Of a stretch of 40,083 nt of DNA, positions 32,527-40,083 are shown in pieces. Each line of letters starts with the position of its first letter. Position 1 is the first letter of the stretch. Origin of the DNA: an uncultured Clostridia bacterium (lineage in GTDB: Bacteria; Bacillota; Clostridia; Christensenellales; Aristaeellaceae). The notes beneath the pieces were generated by a model. That model had not been told where the DNA came from. It saw only the letters and a program-made list of their open reading frames with translations, and ran no database searches. The position numbers and the translations under genes were made by a program. Where the stretch lies: assembly GCA_946411525.1 (NCBI GenBank), contig CAMKEI010000017.1, positions 1 to 40,083 of the forward strand. The letters are read 5' to 3'.

Positions 32527-33636
32527 ATGAATCTGAAAAGATCCAAAAAGCCGATGATTATCACGTTGGCGCTGGTCGCGGCAGTCTATATCGCGGTATT
32601 TATCGCGGAACAGCAACTGCCAGCCACGTCCATGCTCTTTACGGTACTTAAGAAAGGCGCGGTGTACGCTCTGGTAGCGGTATCCATGAATCTGCTGAAC
32701 GGTTTCACGGGGATCTTCTCCCTGGGTCAGGCCGGTTTTATGCTGGTAGGCGCCTATGTGTACGGGATCTTTACGATCCCTGTCGTCCAGCGGGCGGCGG
32801 TTTATCAGTATTTTGACGGCGGCGTTATCCAGTTTACCGTGCCGATCATTGTCGCTGTAATCATGGCAGGCCTGGCTGCGGCATTCTTTGCCTTTCTGAT
32901 CGGACTACCGGTGCTGCGGCTGAAGAGTGATTACCTGGCGATTGCAACCCTGGGTTTTGCGGAGATTATCCGGGCGATTTTCCAGTGGAACGGTCTGGGC
33001 CCGGTGACGAACGGTTCCAATATGCTGAGGGCTTTCCCGAACTTCAATGATTTCAACATCAAGGACACGCAGGGGAACGTGACGGTGTACCTGTCCACAC
33101 TGATCCCGTTCATTATGGCCGGTGTCTGTATCCTGCTGATTGTGCTGCTGATCAATTCCAGCTATGGCAGGGCACTCAAGGCGATCCGGGATGACGAAGT
33201 CGCCGCGGAAGCCATGGGTATCAACCTGGCCCATCACAAACGGCTGGCCTTCTGCGTATCCTCCTTCTTTGCGGGGGTCGGCGGCGCGATGCTGGCCATG
33301 TACCAGACCACGGTGCAGGCAAAATCCTTTACTTCGGCCATGACCTATGAGATCCTGCTGATCGTGGTTATCGGCGGTATTGGTTCGGTAACCGGCAGCG
33401 TGTTCAGCTCTTTTCTCTTTGTGGCTTGCAGCGAATGGTGGCTGCGGTTCCTTGATGAACAGCAGACGATCGGTGATTTCCAGGTTCCGCTGCTGCGCAA
33501 CGGCTTCCGCCTGGTGGTCTTCTCGATCATCATTATGATTGTGGTGTTATTCTTCCGCCGCGGCATTATGGGCGATAAGGAACTGCCGGATCTGCTTTCC
33601 CGGAGGGCCGGAAAGAAAGGGAGGGCTGTGAAATGA
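32527..33636 (+). CDS. livM: Branched-chain amino-acid ABC transporter permease LivM
   Basis: The second channel subunit, 369 residues. I prefer the ATG at 32527 preceded by GAGGTGAG (32515-32522); an in-frame GTG at 32518 with AAGG ahead of it is also possible and would add three residues. Eight to ten hydrophobic helices are visible. The motifs are YALVAVSMNLLNGFTGIFSLGQAGFMLVGAY and, near 265-285, VVIGGIGSVTGSVFSSF. Its end overlaps livG by 4 bases (ATGA). Confidence 0.94.
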   Translation: MNLKRSKKPMIITLALVAAVYIAVFIAEQQLPATSMLFTVLKKGAVYALVAVSMNLLNGFTGIFSLGQAGFMLVGAYVYGIFTIPVVQRAAVYQYFDGGVIQFTVPIIVAVIMAGLAAAFFAFLIGLPVLRLKSDYLAIATLGFAEIIRAIFQWNGLGPVTNGSNMLRAFPNFNDFNIKDTQGNVTVYLSTLIPFIMAGVCILLIVLLINSSYGRALKAIRDDEVAAEAMGINLAHHKRLAFCVSSFFAGVGGAMLAMYQTTVQAKSFTSAMTYEILLIVVIGGIGSVTGSVFSSFLFVACSEWWLRFLDEQQTIGDFQVPLLRNGFRLVVFSIIIMIVVLFFRRGIMGDKELPDLLSRRAGKKGRAVK

Positions 33637-34493
33637 GCGAGGCGGTCAATAAGAATGAAGTCCTGAGACTGGAAAATATCACAATGCAGTTCGGCGGCGT
33701 AGTGGCCATCAATAATCTTTCGCTGGAAGTAAACCAGGGAGAAATCGTTGCGCTGATCGGCCCAAACGGCGCCGGTAAAACCACTGCCTTCAACTGTATT
33801 ACCGGCGTATATGAGCCGACAAACGGGATCGTATATTTCCACGGCAGGCCGATCGTGGTAAACCATCCGCAGGGCAAGATGGTCAAGCAGTACGGCGGGA
33901 TCAACGGAGACATGTACAAGGACCGGAAACTTGTTGTCCATACGCCGGACCGGATCACCCATATGGGCATTGCCCGGACCTTCCAGAACATTCGCCTGTT
34001 CAAAAGCCAGACTGCTTTTGACAATGTGCTGATCGGTACGCATCTGCGGAAGATGAGCAACATGTTCACCGCGACCTTCCGCCTGAACGCGAAGGAAGAA
34101 AAGGCGAACCGGGAAAAAACGGCGCAGCTGCTTGAGATCGTGGGCCTGGCGGATGTGGCGAATGAGCTGGCCACTTCCCTGCCTTACGGCAAGCAGCGCC
34201 GGCTGGAAATTGCCCGTGCTCTGGCGACGGATCCGACGCTTCTGCTGCTGGACGAACCGGCGGCAGGCATGAACCCGCAGGAAACGGATGAGCTGGGTGA
34301 GTTCATTGTGGATATCAAGAACAGGTTCAACCTGACGGTCTTTATGATTGAGCATCATATGAATCTGGTCATGGATATTTCGGATCGGATCTATGTACTG
34401 GATTTCGGCAAACAGATTGCAGAAGGAACCCCGGAGGAAATCCAGAAAAACCCGGTCGTGATTGCGGCCTATCTGGGGGTGGAAGAAGAATGA
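33633..34493 (+). CDS. livG: Branched-chain amino-acid ABC transporter ATPase LivG
   Basis: A cytoplasmic ATPase of 286 residues, about 30 longer than usual LivG. Walker A GPNGAGKTT is at 43-51, the Q-loop region is ARTFQNIRLF, the signature is LPYGKQRR (typical of LivG), and Walker B is LLLLDEPAAGMN. The extra length is an insertion of about 25 residues (around 78-105, with GGINGDMYKDRKLVV) between the Walker A lobe and the Q-loop. The start overlaps livM and the stop overlaps livF, each by 4 bases, so the operon is tightly coupled. Confidence 0.95.
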   Translation: MSEAVNKNEVLRLENITMQFGGVVAINNLSLEVNQGEIVALIGPNGAGKTTAFNCITGVYEPTNGIVYFHGRPIVVNHPQGKMVKQYGGINGDMYKDRKLVVHTPDRITHMGIARTFQNIRLFKSQTAFDNVLIGTHLRKMSNMFTATFRLNAKEEKANREKTAQLLEIVGLADVANELATSLPYGKQRRLEIARALATDPTLLLLDEPAAGMNPQETDELGEFIVDIKNRFNLTVFMIEHHMNLVMDISDRIYVLDFGKQIAEGTPEEIQKNPVVIAAYLGVEEE

Positions 34494-35212
34494 GCCTGCT
34501 GAAAGTGACGGATCTGGTGGTTTCCTATGGTGGTATTGAAGCTTTAAAAGGAATCTCCTTTGAAGTGGATCAGGGCCAGATTGTGACGCTGATCGGCGCC
34601 AACGGCGCGGGCAAAAGCACTACGCTGCGGACCATCTCCGGGCTGGTTCCGCCCAAGGACGGTCGGATCTATTTCGAAGGACGGGATATTACCGATTACA
34701 ATACACAGAAGATTGTGGAAACCGGCATTGCCATGGTACCGGAAGGCCGCCGGGTGTTTGCGAACCTGACCGTGCTGGAAAACCTGCGTATCGGAGCCTA
34801 TCTGCGTAAGGATAAGGAAGTCATAGAAGAAGACATCAACTATGTCTATGATCTCTTTCCCCGGCTGAAAGAGCGCTCCTGGCAGCTGGCCGGCACCCTG
34901 TCTGGAGGCGAGCAGCAGATGCTTGCGGTCGGCCGTGCGGTCATGACACGGCCGAAGCTGATCATGATGGATGAACCCAGCCTGGGGTTGGCACCGCTGG
35001 TTGTCAAGGATATTTTCAAGATTATCCGGACGCTTAAGAGCACCGGAATGACGGTATTGCTGATTGAGCAGAACGCCAACGCTGCGCTGCACGCCTGTGA
35101 TTATGCCTATGTTATGGAAACCGGACGGATCACGACCAGCGGAACAGGCGATGAGCTGCTCGCCAGCGAAGCAATTCAGGAAGCGTATCTGGGCAAGACG
35201 AACAAGGATTGA
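34490..35212 (+). CDS. livF: Branched-chain amino-acid ABC transporter ATPase LivF
   Basis: The second ATPase, 240 residues, normal for LivF. Walker A GANGAGKST is at 36-44. GIAMVPEGRRVFANLTVLENL is the LivF-specific Q-loop region, the signature is LSGGEQQML, and Walker B is LIMMDEPSLGLAPL. It pairs with LivG beneath LivHM. The regulator gene starts 4 bases after its stop. Confidence 0.96.
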   Translation: MSLLKVTDLVVSYGGIEALKGISFEVDQGQIVTLIGANGAGKSTTLRTISGLVPPKDGRIYFEGRDITDYNTQKIVETGIAMVPEGRRVFANLTVLENLRIGAYLRKDKEVIEEDINYVYDLFPRLKERSWQLAGTLSGGEQQMLAVGRAVMTRPKLIMMDEPSLGLAPLVVKDIFKIIRTLKSTGMTVLLIEQNANAALHACDYAYVMETGRITTSGTGDELLASEAIQEAYLGKTNKD

Positions 35213-35216
35213 GGAA

Positions 35217-35954
35217 ATGAGCAGATTAGGTGACCTGATCCGTACGGAACGGATCAGACAGAAACTGACTCCGAAACAGGTCGCGAAGAAATGCGGTGTC
35301 AGCGAGAGCTATCTTCTGGCAGTAGAGGCCGGTACACGGATTATCGCTGATGACCAGGCTCGGCGGATTTTAAAGAGCATCGGCCTGAAACAGCAGACAG
35401 AGGCGGAATTTACCCTGGACGATATTGCCGCCACTGTGGATTTGGCGCAGGTACAGCCCCGGATGGCTGCCGCGGTGCAGGCCGCGAAAAAGCCGCTGAA
35501 AAAAGAGGCGGAACTTGCCGCGTCGTCAGAGGAGGCGGAGAGCATTGCAGGCAGCGTCTGGCTGGACGCGCTTCAGAGCGTGCTCAAACGGGTCCCCGTG
35601 ATGAACGCGGTCATGAAGCCGGTCAGCTATCAGCTGGTACCGGTGGAGAACGGCCGGATCGAAGGCGCAAATCCGGACAAGGTTTTCTTTTATCTTGCGC
35701 CGGACGACAGCATGCGGGGTTTCCGGATTCATAAAGGGGATATTGTACTGACCGTTCCGGCCCAGAGCCCGGTGGACAGCGCGGTGATGCTCATGAACTA
35801 TAACGGACACCAGTACCTGCGCAAAGTGAAGGTTCTGGACGACCGGAACGTGCTTCTCCAGTCCTATGACCGGGAATATGAGGCGGAGACCGTTCCCGTC
35901 AATGAGATCGGTTTTATTGCCCGGTGTGTGAAAGTGACGTTTGAACTGGCATAA
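35217..35954 (+). CDS. XRE-type HTH regulator with S24/LexA-like C-terminal domain
   Basis: I choose the ATG at 35217, whose GAGGAA site overlaps the livF stop; the 245-residue protein then begins MSRLGDLIRTERIRQKL. Residues 5-58 form a helix-turn-helix of the XRE/Cro type (LTPKQVAKKCGVSESYLLAVEAG). An Ala/Glu-rich linker follows. The C-terminal half (about 135-245) looks like the S24 fold of LexA and CI: S165 in DDSMRGFRIHKGDIV and K203/K205 in QYLRKVKVL sit at about the family spacing of the Ser-Lys dyad. An Ala-Gly pair (111-112) precedes Ser by 54 residues, further than the 35 of LexA, so self-cleavage is uncertain. As the last gene of the liv operon it may regulate that operon or simply be co-transcribed. 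Confidence 0.8.
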   Translation: MSRLGDLIRTERIRQKLTPKQVAKKCGVSESYLLAVEAGTRIIADDQARRILKSIGLKQQTEAEFTLDDIAATVDLAQVQPRMAAAVQAAKKPLKKEAELAASSEEAESIAGSVWLDALQSVLKRVPVMNAVMKPVSYQLVPVENGRIEGANPDKVFFYLAPDDSMRGFRIHKGDIVLTVPAQSPVDSAVMLMNYNGHQYLRKVKVLDDRNVLLQSYDREYEAETVPVNEIGFIARCVKVTFELA

Positions 35955-35957
35955 ACA

Positions 35958-35988
35958 AAAAGGCTTCGGCGTTTTGCCGAAGCCTTTT
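35958..35988. terminator. Bidirectional terminator at the liv operon end
   Basis: A 13-bp perfect stem AAAAGGCTTCGGC/GCCGAAGCCTTTT with a 5-base loop. It ends the liv operon and, on the other strand, the DUF1015 gene. Confidence 0.9.
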
Positions 35989-35999
35989 GAGTATGGATA

Positions 36000-37256
36000 T
36001 TATATCTTTTTTGCTTCCATATAAAACCGTTTTTCATCCGCCTCGCCCATCGAGAATGTTTTCCTCGGCAGCACGCCGAGTTTTTTTACATCCTCAAAGA
36101 AGGTGTGCTTGTCGATCTCAGGAAGCAGGAAGCCGACCGTTCCGGGCTTTTCTGCCAGAGCGCGAAGGGATTTTTCTCCGTGGATGAAGTCGATCCCGGC
36201 TTCCGGATGCCGGGAGAGAAAGCTGTCCAGGAATCTCTGGATGGTTTCACAGGGGATTGCGCCTTCGGGATTTTTCACAACGACGGTCCCTTCCCCGTCC
36301 GCGGATACCACGGTAAAAGGATGGCCTTTACCGGCGCGCTGCAGTGACATACCGTTTTTCGCGGCATACTGCAGCCAGTCCGCCATAATCGCCGTTCGGC
36401 TGGTTCCGGTTACGATGCGGTGGATCGGCTCGAACAGCAGGGCTTCGTCATGTATATTTACGATCTCGCAAAGGGCGAAGCGGGCCGGATGGTGCTCGCG
36501 TTCAGTATCGGACAGATTTTCCCGGATCTCGTTCCAGTAGGCTTTGGCGGTGGCGAGGCTGTGGTTTCCGTCTCCCACGGCGAGGAGCAGCGGATGCTCC
36601 CCTTTCGTATCCATCAGTGCGTTCAGGCTTCGGTCCACCCGTTCCAGCATTGCTGCGCTGTCGACGGCCCAGCCGGCGAGGTGCCCGCCGCCCATCATGA
36701 GGTCAAAGTCATAGACTTTGCTCAGTGTGGTTTTCGCTGCCTGCAGCGGCTCGAGGACCGTGCGTTCCGGATCGTCGATCAGGATCATGATATGCGTCAG
36801 TTCTACCGGCGCGCCCCGCCGGATCTTCAGCCGCGGCGGCAGTCGGTCGGTAATCGTCTGTTCCGTCGGGCGGATCAGCGGCAGGGAACCTTTTTCAAAG
36901 GAATACTGCTCCAGATCCACCGCGCAGACCAGGCCCAGCCGTGTGCCGGAGCCGATGGTCCGTTCGCACAGAACAAAGCCGGGATCAACCGCCGGAATCA
37001 GCAGGCCCTGAGCCAGGTAATCCGTCATGGCCCGGTGAATCTGTGGGATCAGCGTTTCGCTGTTTTTCAGGTTATACTCCGGAAGAATCAGCCTGATGGC
37101 CGAAGGCGCGTTTCCGACGGCGGCGAAGGCTTTCTGCCAGTAATCCGGTTCAGAGGTGTACTGGTCGCAGGCGATGCAGGCCCAGGTTTCTGGTTTTACG
37201 CCGGGAGCGGGCAGCAGGATTTGCGCGGGACGGATTCCGATTCGTTCGAAGGACAT
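36000..37256 (-). CDS. DUF1015 family protein
   Basis: A 418-residue cytoplasmic protein of the DUF1015 family, recognised by the N-terminal pattern RPAQILLPAPGVKPETWACIACDQYTSEPDYW and the central LLLAVGDGNHSLATAK (the family's DGxHS-type core). The molecular function of the family is not established to my knowledge. The ATG has AAGGAAG upstream. It is the last gene of a minus-strand run with the PTS-like and rlmD genes, 81 bases after the PTS-like gene; a TATAAT at 37302-37297 in that gap lacks a good -35. Confidence 0.8.
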   Translation of the reverse strand: MSFERIGIRPAQILLPAPGVKPETWACIACDQYTSEPDYWQKAFAAVGNAPSAIRLILPEYNLKNSETLIPQIHRAMTDYLAQGLLIPAVDPGFVLCERTIGSGTRLGLVCAVDLEQYSFEKGSLPLIRPTEQTITDRLPPRLKIRRGAPVELTHIMILIDDPERTVLEPLQAAKTTLSKVYDFDLMMGGGHLAGWAVDSAAMLERVDRSLNALMDTKGEHPLLLAVGDGNHSLATAKAYWNEIRENLSDTEREHHPARFALCEIVNIHDEALLFEPIHRIVTGTSRTAIMADWLQYAAKNGMSLQRAGKGHPFTVVSADGEGTVVVKNPEGAIPCETIQRFLDSFLSRHPEAGIDFIHGEKSLRALAEKPGTVGFLLPEIDKHTFFEDVKKLGVLPRKTFSMGEADEKRFYMEAKKI

Positions 37257-37337
37257 GGTTTGCTTCCTTTCCTTTCCGAATGTTTGAGCAGTCTGTATTA
37301 TAAGGCATTCCGGCGGCTGCGGATGATCTCCTTTTGT

Positions 37338-38423
37338 TCAGGATCCGAGTTTCAGATCTCCGTCCTTTACCCATCCGGCTTTCCGGACCAGGATGTGGAT
37401 CAGGAACGACAGCAGCGCGGGGAGCACAAGGCATACAAGTACCAGGCCGAGCCAGTCTGTGCCGGTGACGGCCTGCTTCGCTCCGGACGCCACATCGTTT
37501 ACCCAGCCGGTATAGACCCCCAGTGGACCGACCAGGCCGCAGGTACCCATGCCGGAAGAAACAGGAGGACCGTTCATTTCCAGCCTGAAAACGCAGGTCG
37601 CAATGGGCCCGGTGATTGCGGAGGCGGCAGTCGGCGCGATCCATACCCGGGGATTCCTCACAATATTGCCCATCTGGAGCATTGAGGTGCCTAGCCCCTG
37701 GGAAACCAGGCCGCCCACTTTGTTTTCCCGGAAGGAGATAACTGCGAAGCCGATCATCTGGGCACAACAGCCGGCCACAGCGGCGCCGCCGGCCAGTCCG
37801 GCCAGTCCGAACGCTGCGCAGATCGCCGCGGAAGAGATTGGCAGCGTAAGCGCCATCCCTACCAGCACCGATACCAGGATGCCCATCAGGAAAGGCTGAA
37901 GCTCCGTAGCCCACATGATGAGGTTGCCGACAGCCATGGCGGCTTTGCCTACCGGCGGGGCAATCAGCCAGGAAAGGAACATGCCGACACCGATGGTGAC
38001 AAGGGGCGTGACAAGAATATCAACTTTGGTTTCTTTGGAAACGGCCTTGCCGAACTCTGCTGAGATAATTGCGATAAAAAGTACGGCCAGCGGGCCGCCG
38101 GCGCCGCCGAGCGCGTTGGCTGCGAAACCGACCGTAATCATTGAAAACAGGACCAGCGGAGGACATTTCAGCGCATAGCCGATAGCGGCCGCCATGGCGG
38201 GGCCGCTCATGGCGGAAGCCATACCGCCGACTGTGTAGTCCTTTCCGCTGATTGTTGCGACGGTCTGGGTCAGGAATCCGATGCTCAGCTGTTTGCCGAG
38301 GGTGTCAATGATCGTACCGATCAGCAGCGAGCAGAACAGACCCTGGGCCATTGCGCCCAGCGCGTCGATCCCGTAGCGTTTGAGCGAGATCTCAATGTTC
38401 TTCCGTTTCAGAAAAGCCTTCAT
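37338..38423 (-). CDS. PTS EIIC-like membrane protein (PTS_EIIC_2 family)
   Basis: A 361-residue membrane protein with about nine hydrophobic segments. It resembles the PTS_EIIC_2 family, with NGPPVSSGMGTCGLVGPLG near residue 285-303 and AAAIGYALKCPPLVLFS near 77-93. No EIIA, EIIB or HPr domains are fused or adjacent, so phosphotransferase activity is doubtful and the substrate is unknown. AGGAAAGGAA precedes the ATG. It follows rlmD by 30 bases and is probably co-transcribed with it. Confidence 0.78.
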   Translation of the reverse strand: MKAFLKRKNIEISLKRYGIDALGAMAQGLFCSLLIGTIIDTLGKQLSIGFLTQTVATISGKDYTVGGMASAMSGPAMAAAIGYALKCPPLVLFSMITVGFAANALGGAGGPLAVLFIAIISAEFGKAVSKETKVDILVTPLVTIGVGMFLSWLIAPPVGKAAMAVGNLIMWATELQPFLMGILVSVLVGMALTLPISSAAICAAFGLAGLAGGAAVAGCCAQMIGFAVISFRENKVGGLVSQGLGTSMLQMGNIVRNPRVWIAPTAASAITGPIATCVFRLEMNGPPVSSGMGTCGLVGPLGVYTGWVNDVASGAKQAVTGTDWLGLVLVCLVLPALLSFLIHILVRKAGWVKDGDLKLGS

Positions 38424-38453
38424 TTTTTATTCCTTTCCTGTTCCGAACGGCCG

Positions 38454-39797
38454 TCAGCCCTGAGTTAGCAGCGCGACTGTTTCGACGCCGGAAGTCCAGC
38501 AGAACATATCAACCGGCTGTACCTTCCGGATTTCGTATCCTTCTTTTTTCAGCAGTCCCGCGTCCCGCGCCAGCGTGGCTGGATTGCAGGACACATAGAC
38601 GAGCCGGTCCGGTCCGGCCTGCGCCATGGCGGTGATGACTGCCGGATCCAGACCTTTTCGAGGCGGGTCCACCACGATCACGTCCGGACGAAGGCCGTCC
38701 GCTACCATCCGGGGAAGCAGATCTTCCGCCCTGCCCGTCCGGAAGGAAACATTACTGATGCGGTTGAGTACGGCATTGCGCTTCGCGTTTTCCACCGCAG
38801 CCGGAACGATTTCGATACCGACAGCCTCCAGGCAGTGCCGGGCCAGCGTCAGGGTTATGGTGCCGGCGCCGCAGTAGACGTCGCACAGCCGATCCGCCGG
38901 TTTCAGTGCCGCGTAGTCCAGCGCGGTCTGATACAGGGTTTCGGTCTGTATCGGGTTTACCTGGAAAAAGGAAGCCGGGGACAGTTCAAACTGGAGGTCG
39001 AACAGACTGTCAGTGAGGGTTTCCTTCCCATATAAAAGATGATACCGATCAGACAGGATTACATTGGTATCGGCGCGGTTCTCATTCAGCCACAGGCTGA
39101 CCGTGCCCAGCCGGACCAGGGAATCTGTCAGCTCCCGGATATGCGGAAGGGTATCGCCGTTGGCGGCGACGGTGACCATGCTTTCGCCTTTCCGGTTTAT
39201 CCGGATCACGAGATGACGGATCAGCCCCTGACGGGTTTCTTCCCGGTATGGTTTCACGTGAAACATTTTCATCCAGCCGAGAAAGGCGGCGCTCAGCGTG
39301 TCCGCAGGCGGCATGGCGTTGGGGCAGGCGGACGCGGGAATAACCGCATGGCTCCGCGGCGCATAAAACCCCAGAACCGGCTCATTATCGGATCCGCCTG
39401 CGGGAAGAGAGGTTTTGTTCCGGTAGCCGAAGGGAGAAACCATTCCGAGTACCGGCGGCACGGTAACCCCGATCCCGGCAATCCGGCGGAAGCAATCCTC
39501 CACCTGCTGCCTTTTGGCTGCCAGAGTGGCTTCGTAACTCATGTGGCGGCCGGAGCAGCCCCCGCAGCGGGGCCATGCATTGCAGTCCGGAATTCTCCGG
39601 TCAGGAGACGAGGGTTCGGGTTTTGATTCCATCCGGCCGAAGGCGTAGCGTTTCTCTGACTTTACGATCCGGACCGTGGCGGTTTCGCCGGGCAGCAAAC
39701 CGGGAACGAATACAGGCATTCCGTCATGGATGCACACGCCTTCCAGATCGGCGCCGAAGCGTTCGGCGGTCAGGGAAAAGCATTCGTTCTTCTTCAT
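38454..39797 (-). CDS. rlmD: 23S rRNA (uracil-5-)-methyltransferase, RlmD/RlmCD (RumA) type
   Basis: An SAM-dependent m5U methyltransferase of the TrmA/RumA family, 447 residues. An N-terminal TRAM domain (about 3-58) leads to an iron-sulfur cluster site with C72, C78, C81 and C157. The catalytic domain has DVYCGAGTITLTLA (SAM), VVVDPPRKGLDP and the nucleophile C404 in YVSCNPATLARD. In Firmicutes such enzymes often modify two uridines (RlmCD); which one applies here cannot be told. The codons for MFHVKP (around 39249-39266) also form a parS site. The promoter is at 39830-39858. Confidence 0.9.
   Translation of the reverse strand: MKKNECFSLTAERFGADLEGVCIHDGMPVFVPGLLPGETATVRIVKSEKRYAFGRMESKPEPSSPDRRIPDCNAWPRCGGCSGRHMSYEATLAAKRQQVEDCFRRIAGIGVTVPPVLGMVSPFGYRNKTSLPAGGSDNEPVLGFYAPRSHAVIPASACPNAMPPADTLSAAFLGWMKMFHVKPYREETRQGLIRHLVIRINRKGESMVTVAANGDTLPHIRELTDSLVRLGTVSLWLNENRADTNVILSDRYHLLYGKETLTDSLFDLQFELSPASFFQVNPIQTETLYQTALDYAALKPADRLCDVYCGAGTITLTLARHCLEAVGIEIVPAAVENAKRNAVLNRISNVSFRTGRAEDLLPRMVADGLRPDVIVVDPPRKGLDPAVITAMAQAGPDRLVYVSCNPATLARDAGLLKKEGYEIRKVQPVDMFCWTSGVETVALLTQG
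39250..39265. other. Second parS-like site, inside rlmD
   Basis: GGTTTCACGTGAAACA matches parS at 15 of 16 positions, with the full 12-bp core palindrome. It lies inside coding sequence, as many parS sites do. Confidence 0.8.
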
Positions 39798-39829
39798 CGC
39801 GTCCGGTCCTTTCGTTCAGATTCTTTCCT

Positions 39830-39858
39830 ATTATACAGAGGTGTGTCTGAAATGTCCA
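39830..39858 (-). promoter_or_regulatory. rlmD promoter
   Basis: On the minus strand TGGACA (39858-39853), a 17-base spacer and TATAAT (39835-39830), with a leader of about 30 bases. Confidence 0.7.
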
Positions 39859-39973
39859 CCAAATATGGAGGATGAAACCGGCCTCTGACCACAAGATGTG
39901 GAGGTGTCCGGAAAGTGTTGAAAACGCAGGAAAAATAAGGCTTCATCAGCCCAAAGAAATTTCAAAAAATAGC

Positions 39974-40002
39974 TTGACAAAGGGTACCCCCTTTGGTATT
40001 AT
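39974..40002 (+). promoter_or_regulatory. Ribosomal-type promoter at the right edge
   Basis: TTGACA (39974-39979), a 17-base spacer and TATTAT (39997-40002), with an A/T-rich UP-like tract just upstream (39951-39970). The promoter lies within an inverted repeat (AGCTTGAC 39971-39978 and GTCAAGCT 40004-40011), with AAAGGG/CCCTTT inside the spacer region. Confidence 0.75.
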
Positions 40003-40083
40003 AGTCAAGCTCGCCCACCGGAAACGGAGAAGAGCGGGCCGGCGAACCTTGAAAACGATACAGAGAAGAAACGCGCAAACAAT
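40003..40083 (+). other. Probable leader of an rRNA or tRNA operon, cut by the window end
   Basis: No coding frame with a ribosome site follows the promoter. The sequence carries a GC-rich inverted pair (GCCC at 40012, GGGC at 40036) and ACCTTGAAAAC, a string common in clostridial rRNA leaders and spacers. I infer that 16S rRNA or tRNA genes begin just beyond the window. Confidence 0.5.

Overview
The window reads as a chromosomal segment of an anaerobic Firmicute of the Clostridia type, with roughly 50-55% GC by eye. The grounds are strong AGGAGG-type ribosome sites, TTGACA/TATAAT promoters, short rho-independent terminators, AddA rather than RecB, a YacL-type PIN-TRAM RNase, and a FakA-like stand-alone domain. 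A gut or rumen Clostridia lineage would fit, but this is inference. Gene density is high. I see no phage, transposase, CRISPR array or complete RNA gene. A ribosomal-type promoter and leader run off the right edge.

Layout. 1-1084: the 3' part of a low-complexity Pro/Gln/Glu repeat protein. 1182-3605: leuS, whose signature motifs are altered. 3917-6541: a large exported SH3-repeat wall protein. 6640-9247: radA and yacL, without disA between them. 9400-10191: an unknown exported protein behind a strong promoter. 10511-14446 (minus strand): a two-gene heterodimeric ABC exporter, followed by a relic of a second copy of its 3' end. 14615-15646 (minus): gap. 15958-17445: an L-fucose-isomerase-family enzyme. 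17866-18795: a metallo-beta-lactamase-fold protein with an acidic tail.

18797-25281 looks replication-origin-proximal. It holds dnaN, recF and addA on the minus strand, an exact parS site between recF and addA, many DnaA boxes (three perfect) at the 3' end of addA, and weaker ones upstream of dnaN. dnaA itself is not in the window. pgsA and rimO follow on the minus strand, divergent from polA at 27266. A second near-perfect parS lies inside rlmD at 39250.

29929-35954 carries an 83-aa FakA-like domain protein and then a full branched-chain amino-acid ABC operon (livK-H-M-G-F). An XRE-helix-turn-helix/S24-fold regulator ends that operon. 36000-39797 (minus) is an rlmD, PTS-IIC-like, DUF1015 cluster. 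The window closes with an rRNA-type promoter pointing right.

The parts I consider most worth following are the origin-like architecture without dnaA, the relic ABC fragment, the stand-alone FakA-like protein, the liv-linked S24 regulator, and the two unknown exported proteins. I did not find a clearly new multi-gene defence or mobile system here.
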